From Salibacter halophilus (GTDB lineage: Bacteria > Bacteroidota > Bacteroidia > Flavobacteriales_G > Salibacteraceae), in the NCBI RefSeq assembly GCF_008806325.1, contig NZ_WACR01000013.1:38219-102218 (forward strand): 64,000 nt of DNA, read 5' to 3'. Below are positions 31,568-39,703 of this stretch, one piece after another. Position numbers and translations under genes: made by a program. Position 1 is the stretch's first letter, and each line of letters starts with the position of its first letter. A model generated the notes under the pieces. That model had not been told where the DNA came from, did not search any database, and saw only the letters and a list, made by a program, of their open reading frames with translations.

Positions 31568-32451
31568 TATATTTCACTTAGTTTTTGATTGAGTTCAAGA
31601 GCTGCTTTTCCAACGCGCGGACCAAAATTTGACAACAGTGCACCGTCCATCACGATAAAGTTTTTGTTCTTTCCGGCTGTTGTTGCCTTCATTCCCGGGA
31701 GTTTAAGAATACCTGCGCTGCCATTGAGACTTCCGGCCCCGCTGTTGAATAAGAGCACAGCATCAGGATTTGCTTCAACTAAAGCTTCTGATGTGAGGGG
31801 CTGATATTCCTCGATTTCAGTTATTGCATTTTCGCCACCGGCTATTTCAATGATCGTGTTCATGGGTGTTTTGGTACCACCGATCATTGTTGTCCCGGCT
31901 CCGCGAGCATAGATGAAAAGTACTTTAGGCTTTTCTTCAAAGTTGTTGAGCTTTGTCAAATCAGTTTTGATTGAACTGATGATTTCGCTACTCTTTTCAG
32001 GCTTATCAATTGCTTCACAAACATCTTTTACAAGTTTATTTGTCCCTTCAACTGAGTAGTCACGTTCAGGGAACATGATAAGTTCAACGCCTGACTGTTT
32101 AAGTTGCTCGCGAACCTCAGGTTTAATATTTCCTTCATTACCAAGTACGTGAGTTGGTTCTAACGAGAGAATCCCCTCAGCCTGGATTTTCATGTTATGT
32201 CCAACTTTGGGGAGTTTTTGTACTTCCTGTGGATAATTACTGGTGACGTCAACACCAACAATTTTATCTGTTTCTCCTGCAGCAGCAATGATTTCAGTAA
32301 TGGCACCGTTGAGTGTTACGATACGCATTTCCTGCTTTTTAGGCTCTGATTGTTGTTTCTCTGTTGTTGATTTTTGGTCAGATCCATTCCCGGAGCCACA
32401 TCCAAAAAGGATGAAGCTCAGGAATAGAGTGATTGATGTCAATACTCTCAT
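31567..32451 (-). CDS. hmuT: Heme ABC transporter substrate-binding lipoprotein
   Basis: A 294-residue lipoprotein (MRVLTSITLFLSFILFGC, lipid cysteine 18) of the class III (BtuF/HmuT) binding-protein family: RIVTLNGAITEIIAAAGETD, GVDVTSNYPQEVQKLPKVGH and LEPTHVLGNEG are typical. It binds heme in the periplasm and hands it to HmuU. It overlaps the upstream T9SS-type gene by four bases (ATGA). A copy of the dispersed word lies just after the lipobox (32376-32385, read as GSD). Confidence 0.92.
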   Translation of the reverse strand: MRVLTSITLFLSFILFGCGSGNGSDQKSTTEKQQSEPKKQEMRIVTLNGAITEIIAAAGETDKIVGVDVTSNYPQEVQKLPKVGHNMKIQAEGILSLEPTHVLGNEGNIKPEVREQLKQSGVELIMFPERDYSVEGTNKLVKDVCEAIDKPEKSSEIISSIKTDLTKLNNFEEKPKVLFIYARGAGTTMIGGTKTPMNTIIEIAGGENAITEIEEYQPLTSEALVEANPDAVLLFNSGAGSLNGSAGILKLPGMKATTAGKNKNFIVMDGALLSNFGPRVGKAALELNQKLSEI

Positions 32452-33692
32452 TGTACAATTACTTTTTGTGTTCTTGTTTCGTTTCCGATTTTGATCTTAG
32501 CGAGGTATAATCCGCTGGTTAGTTGAGAAGTTGAGATGGTTGTATTTGGCTCAACTATCTTGTCGAGTACAATCTTTCCGGTCATATCAATTAGTGTAAG
32601 CTCAACCGGTTCTGACTGTGAATCAGTTTTTAAACGAAGTGATTGACCAGGTGCAACCGGGTTAGGGTAGAGCGTTGTTTCAGATTCACCAGCAAATGAT
32701 TCAAATCCTGTTGCTCCCAGTTTTTCTTTAGTAAAGTAGAAATTACCATTTGACGATCCGCCAAAATCACTGAAGATGAGTTTCCAGTAATTTCCCATTT
32801 GATCTGTGCAGAAATAAACAGTACTATCAGCAATGACATAGCCTCCAGAATTGAAGTCATAGGATTTCCAGTCGTAGCCCATGATGTTCATCTCAGTTGA
32901 GAATTGTGCAGATTGGTAATCTTCGTATGATTCAGGATCATTAACTGGGTAAACTTCTGCTGCTTCAATTCCCTTGTTTTGCAGTACGCCAGTTACCGGA
33001 TAAACACCAAACCCCTGTATTGGGGCTCCATATTTAGTAAATGTAATATCCCAATCGAATCGATTTGGTTCACGGTTGAGCGTTTCATCATTTGTTATTG
33101 AGTAGTAACCGAAGTTTCTCTCACTGAAAGCTTGTTTGTCAATCATGCGTGTGATTGAATTAGAACCATCGAGATCAGCAAGTTCAAAACTGTAAACACC
33201 GCCTGCTAGTTTCAGCATTTTGAAAGCCTTGAAGTTTCCTGCTGTATTCTGAATAACATAAATGCTATCTCCCGTAACGTGGTGAGTTGTCATGTTGTAA
33301 ACTCCCCAACCCAGATCGAATTGATCATTAGGATCTGCCGAGTTGTTAAATGCTCCATGCGCCCAAGATGTGTCGCTGTTCAATAGAGCAGGCCAGTTAG
33401 AAATTCCGGTTGTGTCGAGGTTTGATCCCCATGCAGCTGTGTCAGCAGTTGGATAAATCCATAGTTGTGTACCGCCTGCGTGGTTGATGCGAATTGAAGA
33501 ATTGTATCCATTAATTTCAAAAGCTAAATCCCAGTTATCAACTTGTTCAGATTTAACTTCTCCATTTTCAAAGCTGTACCAAACCTGATGGGTATAGCTG
33601 GCATTTACAGATACTGAATCTGTAATACTTTGAGCTTTGGTTCCCACTGTGAAGATGGTGAGTGCTGTTAATAATGTAAATATCGATTTCAT
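32448..33692 (-). CDS. T9SS-secreted HmuY-like protein
   Basis: A 414-residue protein with a signal peptide (ending GTKAQ) and a HmuY-like body (HQVWYSFENGEVKSEQVDNW, DLAFEINGYNSSIRINHAGG, FDWDITFTKYGAP). The C-terminal 75 residues are a type A T9SS sorting domain: TLYPNPVAPGQSLRL, ELTLIDMTGKIVLD and SGLYLAKIKIGNETRTQKVIV. It should be exported by type IX secretion to the cell surface or medium, unlike the lipid-anchored HmuY paralogue at 25429-26391. It is the first gene of the heme operon, downstream of the symmetric element at 33765-33821. Confidence 0.87.
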   Translation of the reverse strand: MKSIFTLLTALTIFTVGTKAQSITDSVSVNASYTHQVWYSFENGEVKSEQVDNWDLAFEINGYNSSIRINHAGGTQLWIYPTADTAAWGSNLDTTGISNWPALLNSDTSWAHGAFNNSADPNDQFDLGWGVYNMTTHHVTGDSIYVIQNTAGNFKAFKMLKLAGGVYSFELADLDGSNSITRMIDKQAFSERNFGYYSITNDETLNREPNRFDWDITFTKYGAPIQGFGVYPVTGVLQNKGIEAAEVYPVNDPESYEDYQSAQFSTEMNIMGYDWKSYDFNSGGYVIADSTVYFCTDQMGNYWKLIFSDFGGSSNGNFYFTKEKLGATGFESFAGESETTLYPNPVAPGQSLRLKTDSQSEPVELTLIDMTGKIVLDKIVEPNTTISTSQLTSGLYLAKIKIGNETRTQKVIVQ

Positions 33693-33764
33693 GACGTGAC
33701 TATTTGTTTTTATTTGGATTGATTCTAAACAGTCACAAAAGTGATTGCATTCGTAAATTGATGC

Positions 33765-33821
33765 AATACCTAAAACACGGTATTTAGACTAATTCTAAAT
33801 AAATACCTAAAAGTTGGTATT
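33765..33821. promoter_or_regulatory. Symmetric operator-like region upstream of the heme operon
   Basis: Two near-identical 20-base elements, AATACCTAAAACACGGTATT (33765-33784) and AATACCTAAAAGTTGGTATT (33802-33821), flank and overlap a 21-base palindrome TATTTAGA-N5-TCTAAATA (33781-33801). AT-rich dyads of this kind act as iron-responsive Fur/DtxR-type sites, and iron control of a heme operon is expected, but which protein binds is inference. The region lies between the divergent heme operon and the nucleotidyltransferase gene and could regulate both. Confidence 0.6.
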
Positions 33822-33830
33822 GATAATGTT

Positions 33831-33838
33831 TAGATTTG
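33831..33838 (+). promoter_or_regulatory. Candidate -7 element (TAGATTTG) of the nucleotidyltransferase gene
   Basis: A perfect TAnnTTTG lies 20 bases before ATG 33858. The second dyad element (33802-33821) would overlap its -33 region, so the same regulator could repress this gene. Confidence 0.4.
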
Positions 33839-33857
33839 AAAAAATCTGATATGTGTA

Positions 33858-34160
33858 ATGGATCATGGTTTAACGCAGTTTACAATCGATAGGATAAGAG
33901 AAATACTTGGTAGGTATCCGCAAGTTCAAAAGGCAATTTTGTTTGGGGATAGAGCCAGAGGTGATTATGGAGACAAAACAGATATTGAACTAGCTCTGGA
34001 GGGAGATGATATTGATATTAGTCTCTTGTTCATGATCGACAATGATCTCGTTGATTTGCTGCTGCCCTATGAAGTTGATTTAATTAGGCTTTCAAGAGTT
34101 AAAAACACTGAACTTAAGGAGCATATTGAAGAGGAGGGTGTTTCACTATTTGAAAAATAA
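33858..34160 (+). CDS. Orphan MNT-like nucleotidyltransferase-fold protein
   Basis: A 100-residue protein of the minimal nucleotidyltransferase (MNT) type: KAILFGDRARGDYGDKTDIELALEG near residues 27-51 (given in part: LFGDRARGDYG, KTDIEL). Active MNT proteins have GS-x10-DxD; here the serine is Asp and the second Asp is Glu, so AMP-transfer activity is doubtful. MNT genes are usually paired with a HEPN toxin, but no HEPN gene is adjacent: the neighbours are the heme operon and a lipid kinase. The C-terminal YEVDLIRLSRV strand is normal for the fold. Confidence 0.8.
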   Translation: MDHGLTQFTIDRIREILGRYPQVQKAILFGDRARGDYGDKTDIELALEGDDIDISLLFMIDNDLVDLLLPYEVDLIRLSRVKNTELKEHIEEEGVSLFEK

Positions 34161-34164
34161 GCTT

Positions 34165-35040
34165 TTAAACAAACATCTTTAACGAAGACGGTTTAATTTT
34201 CACTTCAACAGGGCTTTCCGCTTCAATTGGTTCGCCATCGAGGTGAGCGTGATGAAAAGTGGTTTCAATTTTAAAGTATTGGCCTTTTAGCGTTACGGCA
34301 TTTTTGCTCTTGTCAAAGCTTTTTCCAAATAGTCTCAAAACAGCTGTGAGTAACGTGATCTTTGGTGCATCTTTCACGATAACCAGGTTGAGCAATCCGT
34401 CCTGCATATTGGCTTTTGGTGCAATACGAGCATTGTTGCCAAATTGGTCACTATTTGCAATTACAGCCAAAAACCCTTTCACTTCTAATTGTTCATCCTC
34501 TGCTGTTACCTTAAACTTAGCCGGTTTAAATTTTAAAAAGTGCTTGCTAACAGCTCTTAAATATCCGGTTAAACCTCTTGAAGCATACCGGTCAAATTCA
34601 TGACTGATCAATCCGTCAAAACCGATGCCAGCCAATCCTATGAATGGTCTATTATTGAGCAAAGCAGTATCAATTCGTTGGAAAGTAGCACTGTAATTCA
34701 AGTGTTCAATTGCCTTCTTGAATTTCACAGGAATCTGCAGGCATCGAGCAACACCATTTCCTGATCCTTTTGGTAGAATAGCCATAGCAGTTTCGGTATC
34801 GGTCAGAACCGAACCGATTTCGTTAACAGTGCCGTCACCGCCAACAGCTATTACAAGGTCGTAGTTGTTTTCTACAGCTTCTTTTGCCAACTCTGATGTG
34901 TGTCCGCGGTACTTTGATTCTACGATGTCGTATTTGAATCTGCTTTTATCAAGGTACCGATCAATGTCACGCTCAGATTGCAAAGCATCTTTATGTCCCG
35001 AGTTGGGATTCACGATTATTTTGGTTATGAATGTTGTCAT
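34165..35040 (-). CDS. Diacylglycerol/lipid kinase family protein
   Basis: A 291-residue protein of the DAGK_cat/YegS family. The nucleotide-binding loop VGGDGTVNEIGS lies at 66-77, and the N-terminal INPNSG-type motif reads IVNPNSGHKDA. The C-terminal beta-sandwich contains ANSDQFGNNARIAPKANMQDGLLNL, a family hallmark (ARIAPKANMQDG). Members phosphorylate diacylglycerol or related lipids in the cytoplasm. It overlaps the sulfatase-fold gene upstream by ATGA; a lipid kinase after a phosphoglycerol-transferase-like enzyme fits recycling of diacylglycerol, which is inference. Confidence 0.9.
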   Translation of the reverse strand: MTTFITKIIVNPNSGHKDALQSERDIDRYLDKSRFKYDIVESKYRGHTSELAKEAVENNYDLVIAVGGDGTVNEIGSVLTDTETAMAILPKGSGNGVARCLQIPVKFKKAIEHLNYSATFQRIDTALLNNRPFIGLAGIGFDGLISHEFDRYASRGLTGYLRAVSKHFLKFKPAKFKVTAEDEQLEVKGFLAVIANSDQFGNNARIAPKANMQDGLLNLVIVKDAPKITLLTAVLRLFGKSFDKSKNAVTLKGQYFKIETTFHHAHLDGEPIEAESPVEVKIKPSSLKMFV

Positions 35041-36911
35041 CTCAGAACCAGGTTATTGGAAATTAGTCTGTCGTTGAATTGTTGAATGACAGATTTTAGC
35101 GTTTTTACCATCTCAGGTTTTTGTATGCCTTTTTTAACCAGGTTTTCCTGAAGGAGCGGATCGTTTTTGTAGTCGAAAATTGCTTTTACTTCTTTGCCGT
35201 CAAAACCAACGATGTAGCGGTTATCTATGATGTGGTAATTGTTATTGATGTACCCAAATGCATATCTGTTTTCCTCTTCAAAAACATTGTATCCAAAACG
35301 GATAATATCCCCTTGATAATTAGATAAATGAAGGATTGAAGGCATGATATCAGTGTGTTGGATGATTCCTTTTTTCTTTTTTCCTTCTTTTTTAGGATGG
35401 TAAAAAGCGATTGGGACACGGTACGAACCAACTCTTTTTCGGTAGAATTGTTCTTGCGGAATACTGGTGTGATCAGCAGTTAAGATGAACCAGGTATTTT
35501 CAAACCAGCTCGCTTTACGGGCTTTTTCAAAAAACTTTTTGAGAGCATGATCAGCATAACGAATACTGTTTTTTAGCGGTAAATCTTCTCCGTTGAATTT
35601 GGTTTTGTACTGCTCAGGGATTTTAAAAGGGTGATGACTGCTCAGGGTAAACATACAACTCATAAATGGCTGCTTTTCTTTTTCTAGCTCATCAGCGTAG
35701 AACTGGAGAAACGGTTCATCAAATATTCCCCAGTTTCCATCGTAGTCGCCTTCGTAAGGGTATTCATCTCTACCCACATATCGGTTAAATCCGGCTGCAT
35801 AAGCAAATGCATCAAAACCCATTGTTCCATTATTGCCTCCGTGGAAAAAAGAAGTAGAATACCCCATTTCACCTAAAACTTCTGGAAGAGCAGTTACAGA
35901 ATTCCCTCCGTAGGCAGATTGAATATAAGGTGTTGTCATCAAAGCCGGAACATTGGAGACTATAGCAGGCATTGCTTCAACCGATTTTCGCCCGTTGGCA
36001 TATCCGGCTTCAAAGCGAATGGAGTTATTGATCAGCGAGTCTAAAAAAGGAGTGTAGGTAGGCAGGTTCCCGTTCAGGGCACCAACGTATTCTTCAGAAA
36101 AACTTTCGAGAATGAGTATGACGAAGTTAGGATTTTCGCCACTCGATTTGATGTGTAGTTTGGTATTGAAATATGAATCTGCCTGTTCTTCAGAAAAGTA
36201 ATGTTGTGTTTCAACATTCGATTTGCCAACTGTTTTCATGATGGCAAAAGGAGTGTTCAGAACCAGCGGAATATTTTGTGTTGTAGCGTACTGACTGGCA
36301 TCCATGATGTTAATCGGAACATATTGTGCGCCACCACGACCAATAAGGACACTAAACGCTATCCCGATTACGAAAATCACTGAGTGAATGATGTAGTAAC
36401 GGATGCTTGCTTTTGGGTTATCTGCCGGCTTAAATCGGATCTGACCGTAAAGGAAATTCATCACCACGATCAGAACCACTAAGATCAGTGGGATGTACCA
36501 GTAATCAATCATGAATTGAGGAAGGAGGTTGACGACATCATCTCCCAGTGTCATGAGTTGGAGGAGGTCAGCGGTACTGCGTTTAAAAGTAAACTTGAAA
36601 TATTCGAGATCGATGAGGTTGAAGGCGAGGAGTAGTGAATTGATGATGATAAATAACACCTTTAGGAACGTTTGATACCAATTCTTGGATCTAAACGGAA
36701 AGGGGATAAGGTGAAAAATAATGAGTGGAGAGTTGAGAATGAAAATTGCTGATAAATCGAACCGCAATCCACCCAAAAAGACACTTGCTGTGACATCCTG
36801 AAAATACGATGCGTTGAAAATCCAAAAAAGTACACGGCAAATTGTGAACAGGAGCAAAACAACAGCTAACCGCTTTGCTAATATGCCGATGTGCTTGAGG
36901 TATTCAGCCAT
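35037..36911 (-). CDS. LTA synthase-like membrane sulfatase-fold protein
   Basis: A 624-residue protein with five N-terminal membrane helices (about 10-175) and an extracytoplasmic alkaline-phosphatase-superfamily domain. NFVILILESFSEEYVG supplies the first metal site, YANGRKSVEAMPA holds the presumed nucleophile (Thr in LtaS, Ser/Thr region here), and FILTADHTS supplies later ligands. In Gram-negatives such proteins transfer phosphoglycerol or phosphoethanolamine to surface glycans. It is transcribed with the lipid kinase. A TAnnTTTG element ends only four bases before the ATG. Confidence 0.88.
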   Translation of the reverse strand: MAEYLKHIGILAKRLAVVLLLFTICRVLFWIFNASYFQDVTASVFLGGLRFDLSAIFILNSPLIIFHLIPFPFRSKNWYQTFLKVLFIIINSLLLAFNLIDLEYFKFTFKRSTADLLQLMTLGDDVVNLLPQFMIDYWYIPLILVVLIVVMNFLYGQIRFKPADNPKASIRYYIIHSVIFVIGIAFSVLIGRGGAQYVPINIMDASQYATTQNIPLVLNTPFAIMKTVGKSNVETQHYFSEEQADSYFNTKLHIKSSGENPNFVILILESFSEEYVGALNGNLPTYTPFLDSLINNSIRFEAGYANGRKSVEAMPAIVSNVPALMTTPYIQSAYGGNSVTALPEVLGEMGYSTSFFHGGNNGTMGFDAFAYAAGFNRYVGRDEYPYEGDYDGNWGIFDEPFLQFYADELEKEKQPFMSCMFTLSSHHPFKIPEQYKTKFNGEDLPLKNSIRYADHALKKFFEKARKASWFENTWFILTADHTSIPQEQFYRKRVGSYRVPIAFYHPKKEGKKKKGIIQHTDIMPSILHLSNYQGDIIRFGYNVFEEENRYAFGYINNNYHIIDNRYIVGFDGKEVKAIFDYKNDPLLQENLVKKGIQKPEMVKTLKSVIQQFNDRLISNNLVLR

Positions 36912-36915
36912 GCGG

Positions 36916-36923
36916 CAAATGTA
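36916..36923 (-). promoter_or_regulatory. Candidate -7 element (TACATTTG) next to the sulfatase-gene ATG
   Basis: Read on the minus strand, TACATTTG is a perfect TAnnTTTG ending at 36916, while the start codon is 36911-36909. Transcription would start at or near the ATG, suggesting a leaderless transcript. Confidence 0.4.
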
Positions 36924-37006
36924 GCTTAATTTGATTTTTCGAGTTGCTCAAATTTGAATTAGAAATGGAGTATATGGCAATTAGTTAAAAATCATTATAT
37001 TTAGGC

Positions 37007-39058
37007 GTGCAACTAATCCGCTTAATACCACTTAGCCGATGCATATTGCCATTTATTGGCGGTGTAATTTTGTGCTCATATTTTCCTAAAAACATTTCTA
37101 CTCCCATTTCTATAGGGCTTGTTCTTTTTAGTTGTTTGCTCCTCTCAATTCTTAAAAAACAAAGACGAGTTTTTGGAATAATTGCGATTCCGGTTTTTGC
37201 TCTTTTTGGCTACTTGCTGGCTGAGTCGAGTATTTTGAGGTTTAAAGATAATCCGATTGGAGATCAATTGAGTGATAAAGATACTTTACTAATTGAAATA
37301 GTAGAGGAACCCCACATTAAGGAAAACTCCATTAAGGCTGAGGTAGAGGTTTTAGAGATTGTGAAAAATGATAGTTTTTTGCCCGTAACTGGCAAAGCCA
37401 TTATTTACTTTGATGATACGCTTTCACTCAGCTACGGTGACAAAAGGTTGATCACAACTCAATTAAATGAAATTGAAGGTCCAAAGAATCCCGGACAATT
37501 TGACTATAAACGCTATTTGTTTCATCACCACATTTACCATAGCGGTTATGTTTCGGTTGAAAAGGACAGCTTGTTGAGCGAAGGAAATGGAAATCCCATT
37601 CAGGCATTTGCAATTTTTGCTCGCCAAAAGTTAATGGAGCAATTAAAAGAAGTCATACCGCAAAATGACGAACATGCCATTGCATCTGCACTTATTTTAG
37701 GTTACAAAGACGAACTGACTTCCCAAACACGATCTGCTTTTGCAAGTGCTGGCGCTATGCATGTTCTGGCAGTATCCGGACTTCACGTTGGTATTATCTA
37801 TTTAGTAATAGAAAAGTTGCTAAAAATATTGCCGGTTCTGTATCGAAAGAAATGGTTGCGTGGATCTTTGTTGCTGGGCGGAATTTGGAGTTATGCAATT
37901 CTAACCGGATTATCCGCTTCTGTTATTAGAGCAGCAACAATGCTCACTTTTGTCGTTTTTGCTACAGTCTTTAACCGGCATACAAATATTTACAACACAA
38001 TAGCCGCATCAGCCTTTTTCATTTTGCTGGTTTTTGGTCCGTTCAGGATAATGGAAGTTGGTATGCAGTTGAGCTATTTAGCAGTTTTGGGTATTATTTT
38101 GATTCAGCCGTGGCTGAGTAGTTTCCTCACAATTGAAAACCCAATTTTAAGATGGGTTTGGGAAATAAGTTGTGTCTCAGTAAGTGCACAATTAGCTACT
38201 GCTCCATTGGGCTTTTTGTATTTTCACCAGTTCCCTAATTATTTTTTGTTGTCAAACCTGGCCGTTATTCCGTGCGCATTTTTAATTCTCACAACCGGAC
38301 TGATTTATCTTGCAATTTCATGGGTTTCGGTTATAGGCGGCCTTGTTGGTTTAGCTTTGAAGTATGAAGTTAGGTTTTTGAATTTTATTGTGAATTTAGT
38401 TGATCAATTGCCAAACTCTATTCTTGCAGGAATCGACATTACTGTTCTTGAGACCTATTTGATTTACTTCATAATTGCGTCTATGTTGTTTGCCTTTATG
38501 GCGCGCAAAAAGAAGGCTTTTTTCTATCTCACAGGACTTTTGATTGTGTTTTTAGGCTATCAAATTGTTGAAAAACACGCTCAATCCAATCAACAGCTTT
38601 TTACAGTTTACAGCACACGGTCAGATCCAGCTTTAGCTTTCATAAATGGAAGTAGCGGTAATGTTCATTCCACCGCTTCATTTTTGGGGAATGAAGACCA
38701 GTTGCTTTTTCATGTTGACCACCATCTTTGGAAACGCGGATTGCTGAGAGGTAAGTCTGTGAGCGAGAAAAAGGTAAAGCAAGATTCATCCGTTTACGAG
38801 TTTGATAATAAAGTGATCCTCCATCTTTTTGGTGAGAGAGAAACGTACCCACAAAATTTGAAGTTTGACTGGGTTGTTATTAGTGACGGAGGGTTTATTC
38901 CTGTTGAGTTTTTCACTTCAAACAAGATTGATAAAATCATTCTTGAAGCTACCAACTCGGCCGGCAGGAGCAAGGCTCTGACCGAAATAGCAAATGAAAA
39001 CAATATTGAAGTTTACGATGTGGCTAAAGAAGGGGCTTTTGTTTATGAGAAAATATAA
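37007..39058 (+). CDS. comEC: ComEC/Rec2-family DNA-uptake channel
   Basis: A 683-residue membrane protein starting at GTG 37007. It has an N-terminal DUF4131-type OB-fold domain (about 60-190, GPKNPGQFDYKRYLFHHHIY) and the Competence domain with GAMHVLAVSGLHVGIIYLV near 245-265, LTGLSASVIRAATM and many helices to about residue 520. ComEC forms the inner-membrane pore for single-stranded DNA in natural transformation. The C-terminal metallo-beta-lactamase domain of Bacillus-type ComEC is missing; only about 150 residues follow the last helix. Two copies of the dispersed word lie in this tail (38619-38628, 38974-38983). Confidence 0.92.
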   Translation: MQLIRLIPLSRCILPFIGGVILCSYFPKNISTPISIGLVLFSCLLLSILKKQRRVFGIIAIPVFALFGYLLAESSILRFKDNPIGDQLSDKDTLLIEIVEEPHIKENSIKAEVEVLEIVKNDSFLPVTGKAIIYFDDTLSLSYGDKRLITTQLNEIEGPKNPGQFDYKRYLFHHHIYHSGYVSVEKDSLLSEGNGNPIQAFAIFARQKLMEQLKEVIPQNDEHAIASALILGYKDELTSQTRSAFASAGAMHVLAVSGLHVGIIYLVIEKLLKILPVLYRKKWLRGSLLLGGIWSYAILTGLSASVIRAATMLTFVVFATVFNRHTNIYNTIAASAFFILLVFGPFRIMEVGMQLSYLAVLGIILIQPWLSSFLTIENPILRWVWEISCVSVSAQLATAPLGFLYFHQFPNYFLLSNLAVIPCAFLILTTGLIYLAISWVSVIGGLVGLALKYEVRFLNFIVNLVDQLPNSILAGIDITVLETYLIYFIIASMLFAFMARKKKAFFYLTGLLIVFLGYQIVEKHAQSNQQLFTVYSTRSDPALAFINGSSGNVHSTASFLGNEDQLLFHVDHHLWKRGLLRGKSVSEKKVKQDSSVYEFDNKVILHLFGERETYPQNLKFDWVVISDGGFIPVEFFTSNKIDKIILEATNSAGRSKALTEIANENNIEVYDVAKEGAFVYEKI

Positions 39059-39118
39059 CCAAAACGGATCGTAATCCCGAAAAGTTATAACCAAAATGGA
39101 TTACGATCCTGTTTAGTT
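39055..39118. repeat. Tandem 32-base repeat with reverse-complement cores (comEC-rdgB gap)
   Basis: Two adjacent 32-base units both start ATAACCAAAA and end AGTT. Their cores, GGATCGTAATCC (39066-39077) and GGATTACGATCC (39098-39109), are exact reverse complements, so the pair can form a 12-bp hairpin with a 20-base loop. It fills the 66-base gap between convergent comEC and rdgB and overlaps the comEC stop. It may act as a bidirectional terminator, though no T-run follows. Confidence 0.7.
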
Positions 39119-39124
39119 ATAAAA

Positions 39125-39703
39125 TCAATTCAATTCACGCATGAATTTGGCAAACTTTTGAACTGCTAGTCCGCGGTGGCTTATTTCGTTTTTTTCTGCT
39201 GAAGGCATCTCAGCAAAAGACACTGAATAATCGTCAGGGATAAAAATGGGATCGTAGCCAAAGCCTTCGTCACCTTGCCTGGAGTTGAGGATCTGACCAT
39301 TACAAACTCCCTCGAAAAAATGGTTTTGCTTACCGGTGACAAAAGCAATGACCGTTTTGAAGCGTGCTTTTCGGTTAGTTTCACTTTCGAGCTCTTTGAG
39401 CAACTTGTCTATATTTTGATCTGATGTGGCTTTTTCGCCAGCATAGCGGGCTGAGTAGACTCCGGGAGCACCGTCTAATGCATCAACCTCAAGTCCGGTA
39501 TCATCAGCAAAGCAGGGGAGGTTTGTTTTATTGTAAATGAATTCTGCTTTTTGGAGTGCATTTTCCCACAATGTTTCGTGATCCTCAGGAATGTCCGTTT
39601 CAATATTCACATCTTTAAGTGATAGAATCTCGAATTTATCTCCAAGAATACTCTGAACCTCTTTCAGTTTGTTGGGATTGTTTGTGGCGAATACAATTTT
39701 CAT
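39125..39703 (-). CDS. rdgB: XTP/dITP diphosphatase (RdgB/HAM1 family)
   Basis: RdgB removes non-canonical purine nucleoside triphosphates. I start at ATG 39703 (MKIVFATNNPNKLKEV, 192 residues), since it overlaps the upstream stop as ATGA; a GTG nine bases earlier is less likely. The motif TNNPNKLKE at about 7-15 binds the substrate, FADDTGLEVDALDGAPGVYS (about 66-85) carries the catalytic acid, and GFGYDPIF and SHRGLAVQKF complete the family pattern. It is the last of three coupled genes. One copy of the dispersed word lies at 39289-39298. Confidence 0.95.
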   Translation of the reverse strand: MKIVFATNNPNKLKEVQSILGDKFEILSLKDVNIETDIPEDHETLWENALQKAEFIYNKTNLPCFADDTGLEVDALDGAPGVYSARYAGEKATSDQNIDKLLKELESETNRKARFKTVIAFVTGKQNHFFEGVCNGQILNSRQGDEGFGYDPIFIPDDYSVSFAEMPSAEKNEISHRGLAVQKFAKFMRELN

